Positions 1-7,830 of a stretch of DNA of 64,000 bases are shown piece after piece; positions within the stretch are counted from its first letter, which is position 1; each line of letters begins with the position of its first letter. Made by a program: the position numbers and the translations under genes. The notes beneath the pieces were generated by a model that was given only the letters and a program-made list of their open reading frames with translations, ran no database searches and had not been told where the DNA came from. This stretch comes from Cyanobacteria bacterium UBA6446. GTDB lineage: Bacteria > Cyanobacteriota > Vampirovibrionia > Gastranaerophilales > Gastranaerophilaceae. The stretch is from NCBI GenBank assembly GCA_002438405.1, contig DJOE01000004.1, positions 42,290 through 106,289 of the forward strand, read 5' to 3'.

Positions 1-342
1 GCCCTTACCCAAAGTGAAGCTGACGGAGTTGCAATCGGACGAGGAGTTTTAGGCGACCCAACTTTAATTCATAGAGTCGCTCATTATTTTAAAACAGGTG
101 AAAAAATTCCAACTCCAACTCTTGAAGAAAAACTTGATATGATGAAAACACACCTTGATGAAGAAATTAAACTCAGAGGAGAAAAGGTTGCAATTAAATT
201 CTTCCGCAAATTTTATCCTTACTATATTGCAGGGATAAGAAATGCATCAAAAATTCGTGGAGTTCTTGTACTTGAAGAAGATTACAATAAAATTCTTGAA
301 TACATTAATTATATAAAGAAAGAAAATGAAATTTGCGTGTAA
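1..342 (+). CDS. tRNA-dihydrouridine synthase, C-terminal part (5' end outside window)
   Basis: The reading frame is open from the first base and ends at 342. It shows the C-terminal part of a Dus enzyme, which reduces uridine in tRNA D-loops with FMN and NADPH. The segment GVAIGRGVLGDPTLI near the start matches the conserved FMN-phosphate binding strand of the family (usually GVMIGRGALGNPWLF in DusB). A helical tail follows in which KFFRKFYPYYIAGIRNA resembles the DusB C-terminal tRNA-binding helices (typically HYGWYLKGFPGA). The subtype cannot be fixed because the catalytic cysteine region lies outside the window. The next gene starts 39 bases later from its own promoter, so this gene closes its transcription unit. 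Confidence 0.85.
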   Translation, partial: ALTQSEADGVAIGRGVLGDPTLIHRVAHYFKTGEKIPTPTLEEKLDMMKTHLDEEIKLRGEKVAIKFFRKFYPYYIAGIRNASKIRGVLVLEEDYNKILEYINYIKKENEICV

Positions 343-346
343 GCTC

Positions 347-374
347 TTGAATTCTCTGAAAAAATTGTTATAAT
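347..374 (+). promoter_or_regulatory. Sigma-70 type promoter, apparently leaderless
   Basis: TTGAAT (347-352) and TATAAT (369-374) are separated by 16 bases. The following start codon at 382 lies only seven bases after the -10 box. Transcription would therefore begin at or within a base or two of the ATG, leaving no room for a ribosome binding site, and none is seen. Confidence 0.6.
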
Positions 375-381
375 AACACGT

Positions 382-1002
382 ATGAGAATAATGCTTGCAA
401 TACTTTCAATAATTTTTACCCTTGTAACAGTTCAACTGCCGAACTTTGCAGAAGAAACTCTTCAAAATGTTCAGTTAAATATGAGAGGTTATGACGAAAT
501 AACATTACCACAAGGGACTTTTATTCCGGTATTAAATACTCAAGAGATTTCAACAGAAACTTGTCCTGAGGGATATAAAGTTAAATTCATTGCAACAAAT
601 GATTTGTTTATGTATGAAACCAATATTATTCCTCGAGATACAGAATTTTACGGATATATCGAAAAAATAAACGAACCAATTATCGGAACAAATGCATCTA
701 TGCGAATTAAAATTACAAAACTCGTAATGAAAGATGGTTTTGAAATACCAATAAAAGGTTATATTTATTCTTCAAATGGAAACTTAATCGGAGGAGAACT
801 AACCCCGCCATCTGAATGGGTTAAAATGCCTCATTATCAAAGTAAATATCAAGGAATATCTTGGAATCACAGAGCTGCAACACTTCAAGTTCGCCCTGGA
901 GGGAAACGATCTATGGGACAAGCAACCAAAATTCCGGCAGGCGATCAACAGATTATTATATTAACTGCTCCTGCATCTATTACACATACCTTAACAGATT
1001 AG
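382..1002 (+). CDS. Secreted protein of unknown function, beta-rich, related to the next gene
   Basis: A 206-aa protein with an N-terminal hydrophobic signal segment (about residues 4-22) and then a predicted beta-rich body. The body has the pattern 'P-x-G-T-x-I-P-V ... I-P-R-D-T-E-F-Y-G-Y-I ... M-R-I-K-I-T-K ... F-E-I-P-I-K-G-Y-I ... N-L-I-G-G'. The same layout appears in the next protein and recalls the beta-barrel of VirB10/TrbI-like periplasmic proteins. That resemblance is my inference from the pattern, not a family hit. It probably acts in the periplasm. An ATG three codons in (391) is an alternative start, but the upstream promoter suits 382. Confidence 0.7.
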   Translation: MRIMLAILSIIFTLVTVQLPNFAEETLQNVQLNMRGYDEITLPQGTFIPVLNTQEISTETCPEGYKVKFIATNDLFMYETNIIPRDTEFYGYIEKINEPIIGTNASMRIKITKLVMKDGFEIPIKGYIYSSNGNLIGGELTPPSEWVKMPHYQSKYQGISWNHRAATLQVRPGGKRSMGQATKIPAGDQQIIILTAPASITHTLTD

Positions 1003-1013
1003 CCATTAATAAA

Positions 1014-1041
1014 TTGACAAAATATTTAAATGAGATAAAAT
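1014..1041 (+). promoter_or_regulatory. Sigma-70 type promoter
   Basis: TTGACA (1014-1019), a 16-base spacer and TAAAAT (1036-1041) lie 42 bases upstream of the next start codon. A ribosome binding site (GGGAGGAGAG) sits between them. Confidence 0.7.
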
Positions 1042-1082
1042 AGTTAAATAGAAGAATTATGTTTTAGGGAGGAGAGTATCCA

Positions 1083-1820
1083 ATGAGAAGAATTTTAATA
1101 GTTTCAGCTTTATTAGTTTTTTCCGGTAGTGCATTTGCCGCAGGGAATTACAGCTATCAACAAAATTCTACTCAACCGGAATATAATTCTAACTACTATG
1201 CACCAGAAACTTTTAACGTAAATAACAATACATTAAAAGGTAGTGTTGTTACTGTTCCGGCAGGTCAAACTTTTAGAGCTGCATTAATGGCTCCAATAAG
1301 TTCTGAAACAGCTTACCAAGGACAAACTATCACACTAGCATTAAGTTCTGACTTTTACTATAAAGGAAACAGAATTGCTCCAGCAGGAAGCTCCGTAACT
1401 GGTACAGTTATTGAAGTTTCAAAAGCAAAACACGGAACTATGAATGGGAAATTAACACTTAGATTTACATCAATAATCACTCCGAGCGGATTAAATATTC
1501 CAATCTCTGCATTAATTAAAACAGATGATAATACCGGAGCCTTAATCGGTGGAACAAAATTTGAAACAACCACTGAGTATGCAAAAGATATTGCAATCGG
1601 AGCAGGAGCCGGTGCAGTATTAGGAACAATCGCAGGACCTCTTTCTGGTGGTAGTGTAGGACGAGGTGCAGCACTTATGACCGCTGTTGGAGCAGGTGGC
1701 GGACTTGTAAAATCTATTTGGGATAAAGGTTCAGATGTAGAAATTCCAGCAAATGCATCTGTTGAACTAATTCTTACCCAACCGATTACAGTAAATCCGT
1801 CAAGCTCTCAAAATCAGTAA
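1083..1820 (+). CDS. Secreted protein with VirB10/TrbI-like beta domain, unknown function
   Basis: A 245-aa protein with a clear signal peptide (residues 1-20, ending AFA-A). An Asn/Tyr/Gln-rich linker follows to about residue 48. The next part is a beta-rich domain (about 52-150) with 'VPAGQTFRAALMAPISSETA', 'GNRIAPAGSSVTGTV', 'GKLTLRFTSI' and 'GLNIPISALI'. This series of short motifs is typical of VirB10/TrbI-type periplasmic domains. A Gly/Ala-rich segment (about 165-215) could be a glycine-zipper membrane insertion. The C-terminus returns to a beta strand ('NASVELILTQPI'). It resembles the preceding protein in layout and lies upstream of the TonB/ExbBD genes, so an envelope role is likely. 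The exact function is unknown. Confidence 0.75.
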   Translation: MRRILIVSALLVFSGSAFAAGNYSYQQNSTQPEYNSNYYAPETFNVNNNTLKGSVVTVPAGQTFRAALMAPISSETAYQGQTITLALSSDFYYKGNRIAPAGSSVTGTVIEVSKAKHGTMNGKLTLRFTSIITPSGLNIPISALIKTDDNTGALIGGTKFETTTEYAKDIAIGAGAGAVLGTIAGPLSGGSVGRGAALMTAVGAGGGLVKSIWDKGSDVEIPANASVELILTQPITVNPSSSQNQ

Positions 1821-1903
1821 ATCGGGCAATAATTTTATTTTTACTTTAAAATAGAATTATTAATAGAAATAGAAAATTAAATTATTTGTTGTTAGGGAAT
1901 AAA

Positions 1904-3163
1904 ATGTCAATATTAGGGAAATACACTGAAAATGTAAATAACAGAAGAGAATACAATGAAAACTCTTCAAGAAACAAATCCGATTTTGTAATGCCAGCTG
2001 TTACAAGAGAAGAAGATGATGATTCAATTTCATTAAAACAAGGGGTTGTAATTTCTACAATTTTACACCCTGCAACCTTACTTACAATATGGCTTATTGT
2101 AACAATACTTGCTATTTTTGGAATTAATCTTTCAATATTTAATAAGCCCCAACCTAAAACAAAAGATATTGAATTTGTTCTTGTTGATAAAGAACAAACA
2201 CCAAAGAATAAAAACACAAAATTTAGAGCAGACAAAAATTCAAGAACAGGCGGAATTAATAACCCTAAACTTCCTGTTTCTATGCCATCATCTGCTCCAT
2301 CTGCAGCTCCAAAAGCTGCATCTCCGGCACCGGCTCCTGCTCCGGCCCCTAAAAAACAATCAATAATAAACAAAATATCTCAAAGTGTTGCACCTAAAAA
2401 GGCGCCAAGCCCAGCGCAACCTAAAATGACGACTCAACAAAAGAATGTTAAACCATCACCAACAGTTGAAAAAGCAATACCAAAACCAACTGTTGCAAGA
2501 CCTCAACCACCAACAGCTAGACCGTCTGTCAAACCGCCAATGACACCAAAAACGGTTTCAAGACCAAGTTCTTCACCGTTTAAAGTTCCAGTTCCTGCAG
2601 GTGGGACAAAAGCAGGACAATATGCAACAGGACCTATCAGTGGTTCTGGTTCATCTAGAAACGGCGGATCAAGAGGTAGTGGAACTTATGCACCAAATCC
2701 GTCACTAGCTCCAGTAGGAAGTGGTTCAGGTTCAAGAATTGCATCATCTGGTTCTGGAACGGGTAGAAGTGGTTCAGGCACAGGTTCCGGTTACGGAAGA
2801 GGCTCTGGCTCTGGCGGAGGAAACCCAGGAGGTGGCGGAGGTCGTCCTGGAATTGACGCAATCAGAGAACCGGATTTTGGTCCATATATGAGAGAACTTC
2901 AAAGAAGAATCAAAATGAACTGGGATCCTCCAAAAGGAAATGAAAGTAAACGTGTAGTTCTTTTATTCAAAATTGCGAAAGACGGAAGATTACTTTCATG
3001 TAGTGTATTCAAATCATCTGGTCTTCCAAATGCAGATAAAGCAGCTATAAATGCAGTTCATTTATCCGCACCATTCAGACCTTTACCACCTGAATACAAA
3101 AACTCAAGCATCGATATTCAATTTACATTTGACTACAATGTATTTGGAGCTTCAAAATACTAA
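1904..3163 (+). CDS. TonB/TolA-like energy-transducing protein
   Basis: A 419-aa protein. The ATG at 1904 is preferred over the TTG codons 18 and 15 bases upstream because TTAGGG lies about eight bases before it. In order it has an acidic cytoplasmic N-terminus, one membrane segment (about residues 46-70), a long Pro/Ala/Lys-rich linker (about 90-230), a Gly/Ser-rich stretch (about 235-325), and a C-terminal TonB/TolA-like domain (about 330-415). In that last domain 'YMRELQRRIKMNWDPP' and 'VLLFKIAKDGRLLSCSVFKSSG' match the family pattern. TonB/TolA proteins span the periplasm and pass proton-motive energy from ExbBD/TolQR to the outer membrane. The three following genes supply exactly that motor. 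Whether this is a Tol or a Ton system cannot be told from sequence. Confidence 0.85.
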   Translation: MSILGKYTENVNNRREYNENSSRNKSDFVMPAVTREEDDDSISLKQGVVISTILHPATLLTIWLIVTILAIFGINLSIFNKPQPKTKDIEFVLVDKEQTPKNKNTKFRADKNSRTGGINNPKLPVSMPSSAPSAAPKAASPAPAPAPAPKKQSIINKISQSVAPKKAPSPAQPKMTTQQKNVKPSPTVEKAIPKPTVARPQPPTARPSVKPPMTPKTVSRPSSSPFKVPVPAGGTKAGQYATGPISGSGSSRNGGSRGSGTYAPNPSLAPVGSGSGSRIASSGSGTGRSGSGTGSGYGRGSGSGGGNPGGGGGRPGIDAIREPDFGPYMRELQRRIKMNWDPPKGNESKRVVLLFKIAKDGRLLSCSVFKSSGLPNADKAAINAVHLSAPFRPLPPEYKNSSIDIQFTFDYNVFGASKY

Positions 3164-3202
3164 TCAGAAAATAAGTTATTACATAAAAAGAGGATAGAAA
3201 CT

Positions 3203-3862
3203 ATGAATTTATTATTAGAATCAATTAAAATGGACTGGCCGGTATTATTACCGATTTTCCTATGTTCAATTTTAGTTGTAGGTGTTGTTATCAGCAAATG
3301 GTCATTCTACTCAAAGAACCAACGTGATATCACTATCTACATGAGAGAATTAAACAGAGAACTTTCTAAAAATGATTTGTCTGCAGCACAAAACATCGCA
3401 ATCAGATGCGGTGGTGTTATTGGAGAAGTTATTGAAGAAGCTGTAAGAATTTTTTCAGAACAGAAGAAAGGATTTTCTCGATCATTTGATATTTCAGCAG
3501 CATTAGCATCTAGAAAATTAGAAAGCCATTTAACAATCTTAGGTACTATTGGTGGTGTTGCACCGTTCCTAGGTCTGTTTGGTACAGTTGTAAGAATTTT
3601 GCTTATCTTTGTTGATATGCCAAACTTGGGTGCTAACTCTGGAGCTATCGCATCAGGTATCGGTTCAGCATTGATTGCTACAGCATTCGGTCTTGGTGTT
3701 GCGATTGTTGCAGTAGTATTTTACAACTCATTCCAATCAATTGTTAAACATTACGAAGATGATTTCCAATTAATCAAATTGTTATTCTTGAGCTTTGTAG
3801 ATTCTGATGACAACGAACCTCAACCAACTTCAAAATACTCATCTTCAAAAATCAATTTATAG
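3203..3862 (+). CDS. ExbB/TolQ family proton-channel subunit
   Basis: A 219-aa inner-membrane protein of the MotA/TolQ/ExbB family with three membrane segments (about residues 12-32, 110-135 and 148-172). The motif 'LTILGTIGGVAPFLGLFGTVVRILLIF' (about 110-135) is the family signature around the second membrane helix, and 'GIGSALIATAFGLGVAI' marks the third. With an ExbD/TolR dimer it forms the proton-driven stator that powers TonB/TolA. It is preceded by an AGAGGATAG ribosome site, follows the TonB-like gene by 39 bases and precedes the ExbD gene by 12 bases, so all are one operon. Confidence 0.92.
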   Translation: MNLLLESIKMDWPVLLPIFLCSILVVGVVISKWSFYSKNQRDITIYMRELNRELSKNDLSAAQNIAIRCGGVIGEVIEEAVRIFSEQKKGFSRSFDISAALASRKLESHLTILGTIGGVAPFLGLFGTVVRILLIFVDMPNLGANSGAIASGIGSALIATAFGLGVAIVAVVFYNSFQSIVKHYEDDFQLIKLLFLSFVDSDDNEPQPTSKYSSSKINL

Positions 3863-3874
3863 TAAGGTATAAAA

Positions 3875-4342
3875 ATGGCATTTTCATCAAATAAAAAACA
3901 AAAACTTTTTACAGAAATAAATATCACACCATTAACAGATATTTTCTTAGTTCTGTTGATTATCATGATGGTTATAGCTCCATCATTCAAATCAATGGAA
4001 GAAACAGTTGATGTTCCTGAGGTTAACAACGGAGCAACTATTGAAGATGCAAAAGTTACTGTTTCAATTACTAAAGATGGAAATATGTATGTTAACGATG
4101 AACCAATACAAGCAGATGCTTTAACGGATAAATTATTAGCTGCAAAAGGTAATAATGAAAAAGCTGAAGTTGTTGTTAAGGCTGATAAAAATGTGAAAAG
4201 TGCAACAATAATGAATGTTATGAATTCGGCACAAGATGCTGAGTATAAAAAACTCGTTGTTGCAGGTGAACCATTAAGTGCAAAAGCACAACAAGACCTT
4301 AACAATAAAAACAAAGTAAATGTGCCGGAGGGTGAAGAATAA
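3875..4342 (+). CDS. ExbD/TolR family protein, copy 1
   Basis: A 155-aa single-span inner-membrane protein. The motif 'EINITPLTDIFLVLLIIMM' (about residues 15-33) holds the conserved membrane aspartate that carries protons in ExbD/TolR. The rest is the small periplasmic domain, with an extra charged C-terminal tail of about 25 residues compared with copy 2. Its stop codon overlaps the start of copy 2 (TAATG), so the two are translationally coupled and probably made in similar amounts. Confidence 0.92.
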   Translation: MAFSSNKKQKLFTEINITPLTDIFLVLLIIMMVIAPSFKSMEETVDVPEVNNGATIEDAKVTVSITKDGNMYVNDEPIQADALTDKLLAAKGNNEKAEVVVKADKNVKSATIMNVMNSAQDAEYKKLVVAGEPLSAKAQQDLNNKNKVNVPEGEE

Positions 4343-4722
4343 TGAAAAAAACATTCAACGAAATCAATATTACACCATTAACAGATATCTTTCTGGTACT
4401 TTTAATCATTATGATGGTTGTAGCACCAATGCTTGACCAACAAGGTATTGGTTTGACAGTTCCAGAGAATGTTGAACAAACTAAAATGAACAAAGAATCA
4501 AAAATTTTAACGGTTACAGTTACAAGCAACAACAAATATTATATTCACAATGTTGAAGTTCCTGCTGATAATCTTGGTAATGTTCTAAGTCAAGAAATCA
4601 AGAATTATCCGGACGGTTTACTCATTGAAACAGATGGAAATTCTAACCACGGAACAGTTGTAAAATTGATGGATAAAGCAAGAGAAGTTGGGGTTAACGC
4701 AATTTCTTTGGATCAAATTTAA
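4342..4722 (+). CDS. ExbD/TolR family protein, copy 2
   Basis: A 126-aa paralogue of the preceding protein, with an almost identical membrane motif (about residues 5-24, including the proton-carrying Asp in 'PLTDIFLVLL') but a diverged periplasmic domain. It is close to the usual length of the family. Two adjacent ExbD-like genes behind one ExbB may make a heterodimeric stator, as proposed for some ExbD1/ExbD2 systems. That reading is inferred. The operon ends at a strong hairpin just downstream. Confidence 0.92.
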   Translation: MKKTFNEINITPLTDIFLVLLIIMMVVAPMLDQQGIGLTVPENVEQTKMNKESKILTVTVTSNNKYYIHNVEVPADNLGNVLSQEIKNYPDGLLIETDGNSNHGTVVKLMDKAREVGVNAISLDQI

Positions 4723-4750
4723 AATAATAAATACATAGTTAAAAATATAA

Positions 4751-4786
4751 CCCTCAATAAAATATTTTATTGAGGGTTTTGATTTT
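4751..4786. terminator. Bidirectional rho-independent terminator
   Basis: CCCTCAATAAAA pairs with TTTTATTGAGGG (4751-4776), followed by TTTTGATTTT. T-rich sequence also follows on the minus strand. It sits between the convergent ExbD and membrane-fusion genes and can serve both. Confidence 0.85.
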
Positions 4787-4805
4787 GATTATTTATAACT
4801 TTTAA

Positions 4806-5933
4806 CTACTTAATTTTAACCCTTGGAACAACAGACATTCCGGGAACAATATTATATTTTGTATAATCTTCATCAAACATAATTTTAACGGGAACTCTTT
4901 GAACTATTTTTACGTAACTACCAACAGCATTTTCCGGAGGGAATAAACTTGATTTAGCACCTGTAGCTCTTTGGATACTATCAACATGAGCTTTGAATTT
5001 TTTCCCTGGGTAAGTATCAACAGAAATCCAAGCCCTTTGTCCAGGGTGCATGTGAGTCAATTGACCCTCTTTGTAGTTTGCTACAACCCAAATTTGTTCA
5101 GGAACAACTGACAATAGAGGTTGTCCAACCTGAACATAGTTACCTTGTTCAACACTTCTTGCAGAAATCTTTCCGTTTGATGGAGCATATATTTTTGTAT
5201 AGCTTAAATTTAATTTAGCTTGTTCAACTTCGGCTTCCAATCTTTGGATTTCAGCTTGAACTGATTGAGTTTTAGCAATTGAGGATTCAAGTTCTGATTT
5301 CATAGCTTTTGAACGATTTGAAGCAGATTGATAATTTGCGTTTGAAACATCTAAATCTTTAGAACTTCTATCATAGTCTTGTTTAGATACAACACCTGTT
5401 TTATACATTTCGTTATATCTTTTGTAATCTTTTTGAGCAAAATCAAGCTTTGACATTGCAGAAGTTGTATCATCAACAGACTGACTAACATTTGATGCAT
5501 TTTTAGAAACATCATGAGTTGAAACATTCAATCTGGCTTTAGCTTCTGCCAATTTAGCTTCTGCCTGCTGCAATTTTACTTTATAATCATTAGGATCAAT
5601 TTCCAAAAGAAGTTCACCCTTTTTAACTTGTTGGTTATCATCAACCAGTAAATGAATTACTGGACCAGAGACCCTTGGAGCAACAGAAATTATTCTACCT
5701 TCAACAAAAGCATCATCGGTTGATTGATAATGTGTTGCCATGATTGCGGCATAAACACCTAACAATATCAAAATACCGGCAGCAATAGCGGGTAAAAAGA
5801 CTCTTTTTTTAGTTAATTTCGGACGACGCTTTTTTAGTTTTGCCTTTGCCAAAATTTCTAAGTCTTCTCGACTTCTTCTCCATTTTCCTACGGGGTGGGA
5901 ATCTTCACTAAAATTTTTCTTAAAATTTGTCAT
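4806..5933 (-). CDS. HlyD/EmrA-type membrane fusion protein
   Basis: A 375-aa periplasmic adaptor. It has a basic cytoplasmic N-terminus, one membrane segment (about residues 45-66), a biotinyl-lipoyl half 'VAPRVSGPVIHLLVDDNQQVKKGELL' split across about 85-112, a long alpha-helical coiled coil (about 115-245), the second lipoyl half ('IYAPSNGKISARSVEQGNYV', about 250-270), and a beta-barrel C-terminus. These proteins bridge an inner-membrane pump and a TolC-like channel. A TolC-like gene lies just across the divergent promoter and a MarR gene 14 bases upstream in the same operon. No inner-membrane pump gene is adjacent, so the partner must lie elsewhere. The start has a GAGGAAAAT ribosome site. 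Confidence 0.92.
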   Translation of the reverse strand: MTNFKKNFSEDSHPVGKWRRSREDLEILAKAKLKKRRPKLTKKRVFLPAIAAGILILLGVYAAIMATHYQSTDDAFVEGRIISVAPRVSGPVIHLLVDDNQQVKKGELLLEIDPNDYKVKLQQAEAKLAEAKARLNVSTHDVSKNASNVSQSVDDTTSAMSKLDFAQKDYKRYNEMYKTGVVSKQDYDRSSKDLDVSNANYQSASNRSKAMKSELESSIAKTQSVQAEIQRLEAEVEQAKLNLSYTKIYAPSNGKISARSVEQGNYVQVGQPLLSVVPEQIWVVANYKEGQLTHMHPGQRAWISVDTYPGKKFKAHVDSIQRATGAKSSLFPPENAVGSYVKIVQRVPVKIMFDEDYTKYNIVPGMSVVPRVKIK

Positions 5934-5947
5934 ATTTTCCTCTTATC

Positions 5948-6406
5948 TTATATTTGTATATTTACTTTTGCTAATAAATTTTTCTTAATTTCAGAAAGAA
6001 TTTCAAAAAACGCATCGACTTTTTCTTCTGGAATATCTTTACAAGTGTAAGCCCAAAGTCTTAAAATAGTTGGTTTAACTTGCTCATAAACGTTTCGCCC
6101 CTCATCAGTTATTGAAATTTTGAAAGTTTTTCGACCTGAAACACTTTCTGTTTTGGTAATATAACCTTTATTTTCTAATATCGAAACAATTCTTGAAACA
6201 TTTGCTCTATCTTTTAGAGTTAAGGCTGAAATTTGTCTTTGATAAAGTTCTTCATTTTCAATCAAAACAGATAAAACTGAAAATTGTTCTGGAGTAACAT
6301 CGTATTGAAGATTCGAAAATGTTTGTATAGCAAGCATTTTTGACAAGTTTCCAACACCTGTCAATTCCAAACCTATTTTATGTTTCATTTTCTGTTCGTT
6401 GTCCAT
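5948..6406 (-). CDS. MarR-family transcriptional regulator
   Basis: A 152-aa protein. The start at 6406 is chosen over an upstream in-frame start at 6457 because AAAGGA lies seven bases before it and the longer form would overlap the divergent promoter. The winged helix-turn-helix is visible in 'YQRQISALTLKDRANVSRIV' followed by the wing 'ENKGYITKTESVSGRKTFKISIT'. MarR proteins are dimeric repressors that leave DNA on binding small aromatic or lipophilic ligands. It leads the operon of the membrane fusion gene and lies 49 bases from the divergent TolC-like gene, so it very likely controls both from the shared region. Confidence 0.9.
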   Translation of the reverse strand: MDNEQKMKHKIGLELTGVGNLSKMLAIQTFSNLQYDVTPEQFSVLSVLIENEELYQRQISALTLKDRANVSRIVSILENKGYITKTESVSGRKTFKISITDEGRNVYEQVKPTILRLWAYTCKDIPEEKVDAFFEILSEIKKNLLAKVNIQI

Positions 6407-6419
6407 GATTTCCTTTTGT

Positions 6420-6433
6420 GTTATCATAATAAC
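6420..6433. promoter_or_regulatory. Likely MarR operator in divergent promoter
   Basis: The interrupted palindrome GTTAT-cata-ATAAC lies midway between the two divergent start codons. MarR-type operators are short palindromes at such positions. The link to this regulator is inferred. Confidence 0.4.
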
Positions 6434-6455
6434 ATAAAAAAGGATAAAAAATAGC

Positions 6456-7826
6456 ATGAAAAAACTTAAATTAATAATTTTACTTATATGTTTAACCCTA
6501 ATTCCGACACAAACATTGGCAAAAACAAAGAATATTCAGGATAACAACGATTTACAATACATGAATTTAACTTGGTGGCAAAAATTCAACGACCAAAAGT
6601 TGAATGATTATTTAATGACAATATACAAAAATAATCCTGATTTAAAAATTGCAACCATTAAAAATAAACAATCTCAACAGGTAATGAAACAAGCTTTTGC
6701 AAATCAACTACCTCAATTGTACTTTAATGGCACAATGCAAAGAGAATTCACCGGAAGTACACAAAGATTTGGTGATGTTGTTATTCCTGATTACAACCAA
6801 GCACATTATATCTTGCCTCTTACTATGTCTTATGAAGTTGATTTGTGGGGAGAAAATTATTTAAAAACTAAAAGTTTGAAAAAACAAATTGAAATGACAA
6901 CCCAAGATGAAAGAGCATCATATATTTCAATTTCATCAAATTTTGCATCAAATTATTACACCTTGATTGGAATTGACAAGCTTATCCAAAATCAAAAAGA
7001 TTTGTTAAAAATCGAGCAAGATATTGTAAATTTGGAAGAACAAAAATATAACAGTGGTTTATGCCCCATTGCAGAAGTTTTATCCGAAAAACAATCTTTA
7101 ACACAAATGCAAGAAAGGTTGAACTCATTAGCTGAAAGACAAGATATTGTAGTAAACCAACTAATTACTCAACTTGGTGATAGAATGCTTACAAAAATAG
7201 ACCGAAGCAATTATGATTCAATATCAACAATTTCAACACCAAATGACATTTCAACAGAATACATTGGGAATAGACCTGATGTTCAGAAAGCAGAATTATA
7301 CATTCAAAAAACCGGAATTGATGTAAAAGTCGCAAGAAGAGATTTTTTACCAAAATTCAGAGTTTATGGTCAAGTAGGATTTAACTCTTACGATTGGTGC
7401 AGAATGTTTGCACCTCATACATTCCTATCAACTGCCGGTGTTGCACCATCACTTGATTTATTCACAGGTGGATACAAAAAAGCGGTTTTAAGATACAACA
7501 AACTTGAATACGAAAAAGCTCTACAAATATATGAAAAAGCAATTCTATCTTCAATTCAAGAGTTGAATGATGCAATGATGAGTATTAAAACAGCTAATTC
7601 AAATTACGAAAAAAGCAAAGAACGTTACAATCTTGAAAAAGAAAAACTTGATTTGTCTAACAATCAATACAAAATTGGTGGAAGAGCTAAACTCGACAAC
7701 ATGAAAGACCAACAAAATATTTTGATTGTTGAAGAAGATATGGTTACAAATAATATTAATAGAGTAATTTCAACTATTAATTTGTACAAAGCTACCGGCG
7801 GTAAAGATTTTACCCAAGATTTATAA
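6456..7826 (+). CDS. TolC/NodT-like outer-membrane efflux channel
   Basis: A 456-aa protein with a Sec signal peptide (residues 1-22, ending TLA-K). No lipobox cysteine is seen, unlike many NodT lipoproteins. Two outer-membrane-efflux repeats follow (about 35-235 and 250-450). Family marks are 'WWQKFNDQKLNDYLMTIYKNNPDLKIA' split over residues 36-62, 'SYEVDLWGENY' and 'YIGNRPDVQKAELYI'. A trimer would form the outer-membrane barrel and periplasmic tunnel for the membrane fusion protein encoded divergently. It ends four bases before the convergent kinase gene, with no hairpin between. Confidence 0.92.
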   Translation: MKKLKLIILLICLTLIPTQTLAKTKNIQDNNDLQYMNLTWWQKFNDQKLNDYLMTIYKNNPDLKIATIKNKQSQQVMKQAFANQLPQLYFNGTMQREFTGSTQRFGDVVIPDYNQAHYILPLTMSYEVDLWGENYLKTKSLKKQIEMTTQDERASYISISSNFASNYYTLIGIDKLIQNQKDLLKIEQDIVNLEEQKYNSGLCPIAEVLSEKQSLTQMQERLNSLAERQDIVVNQLITQLGDRMLTKIDRSNYDSISTISTPNDISTEYIGNRPDVQKAELYIQKTGIDVKVARRDFLPKFRVYGQVGFNSYDWCRMFAPHTFLSTAGVAPSLDLFTGGYKKAVLRYNKLEYEKALQIYEKAILSSIQELNDAMMSIKTANSNYEKSKERYNLEKEKLDLSNNQYKIGGRAKLDNMKDQQNILIVEEDMVTNNINRVISTINLYKATGGKDFTQDL

Positions 7827-7830
7827 TAAA

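Noticed and set aside
1882..2373. 163-residue frame on the minus strand
   Set aside because: It is the antisense of the Pro/Ala-rich linker of the TonB-like gene; composition is a reflection of that repeat and it has no start signal.
3820..4314. 164-residue minus-strand frame
   Set aside because: It lies wholly antisense to the coupled ExbD/TolR gene, which has clear family motifs.
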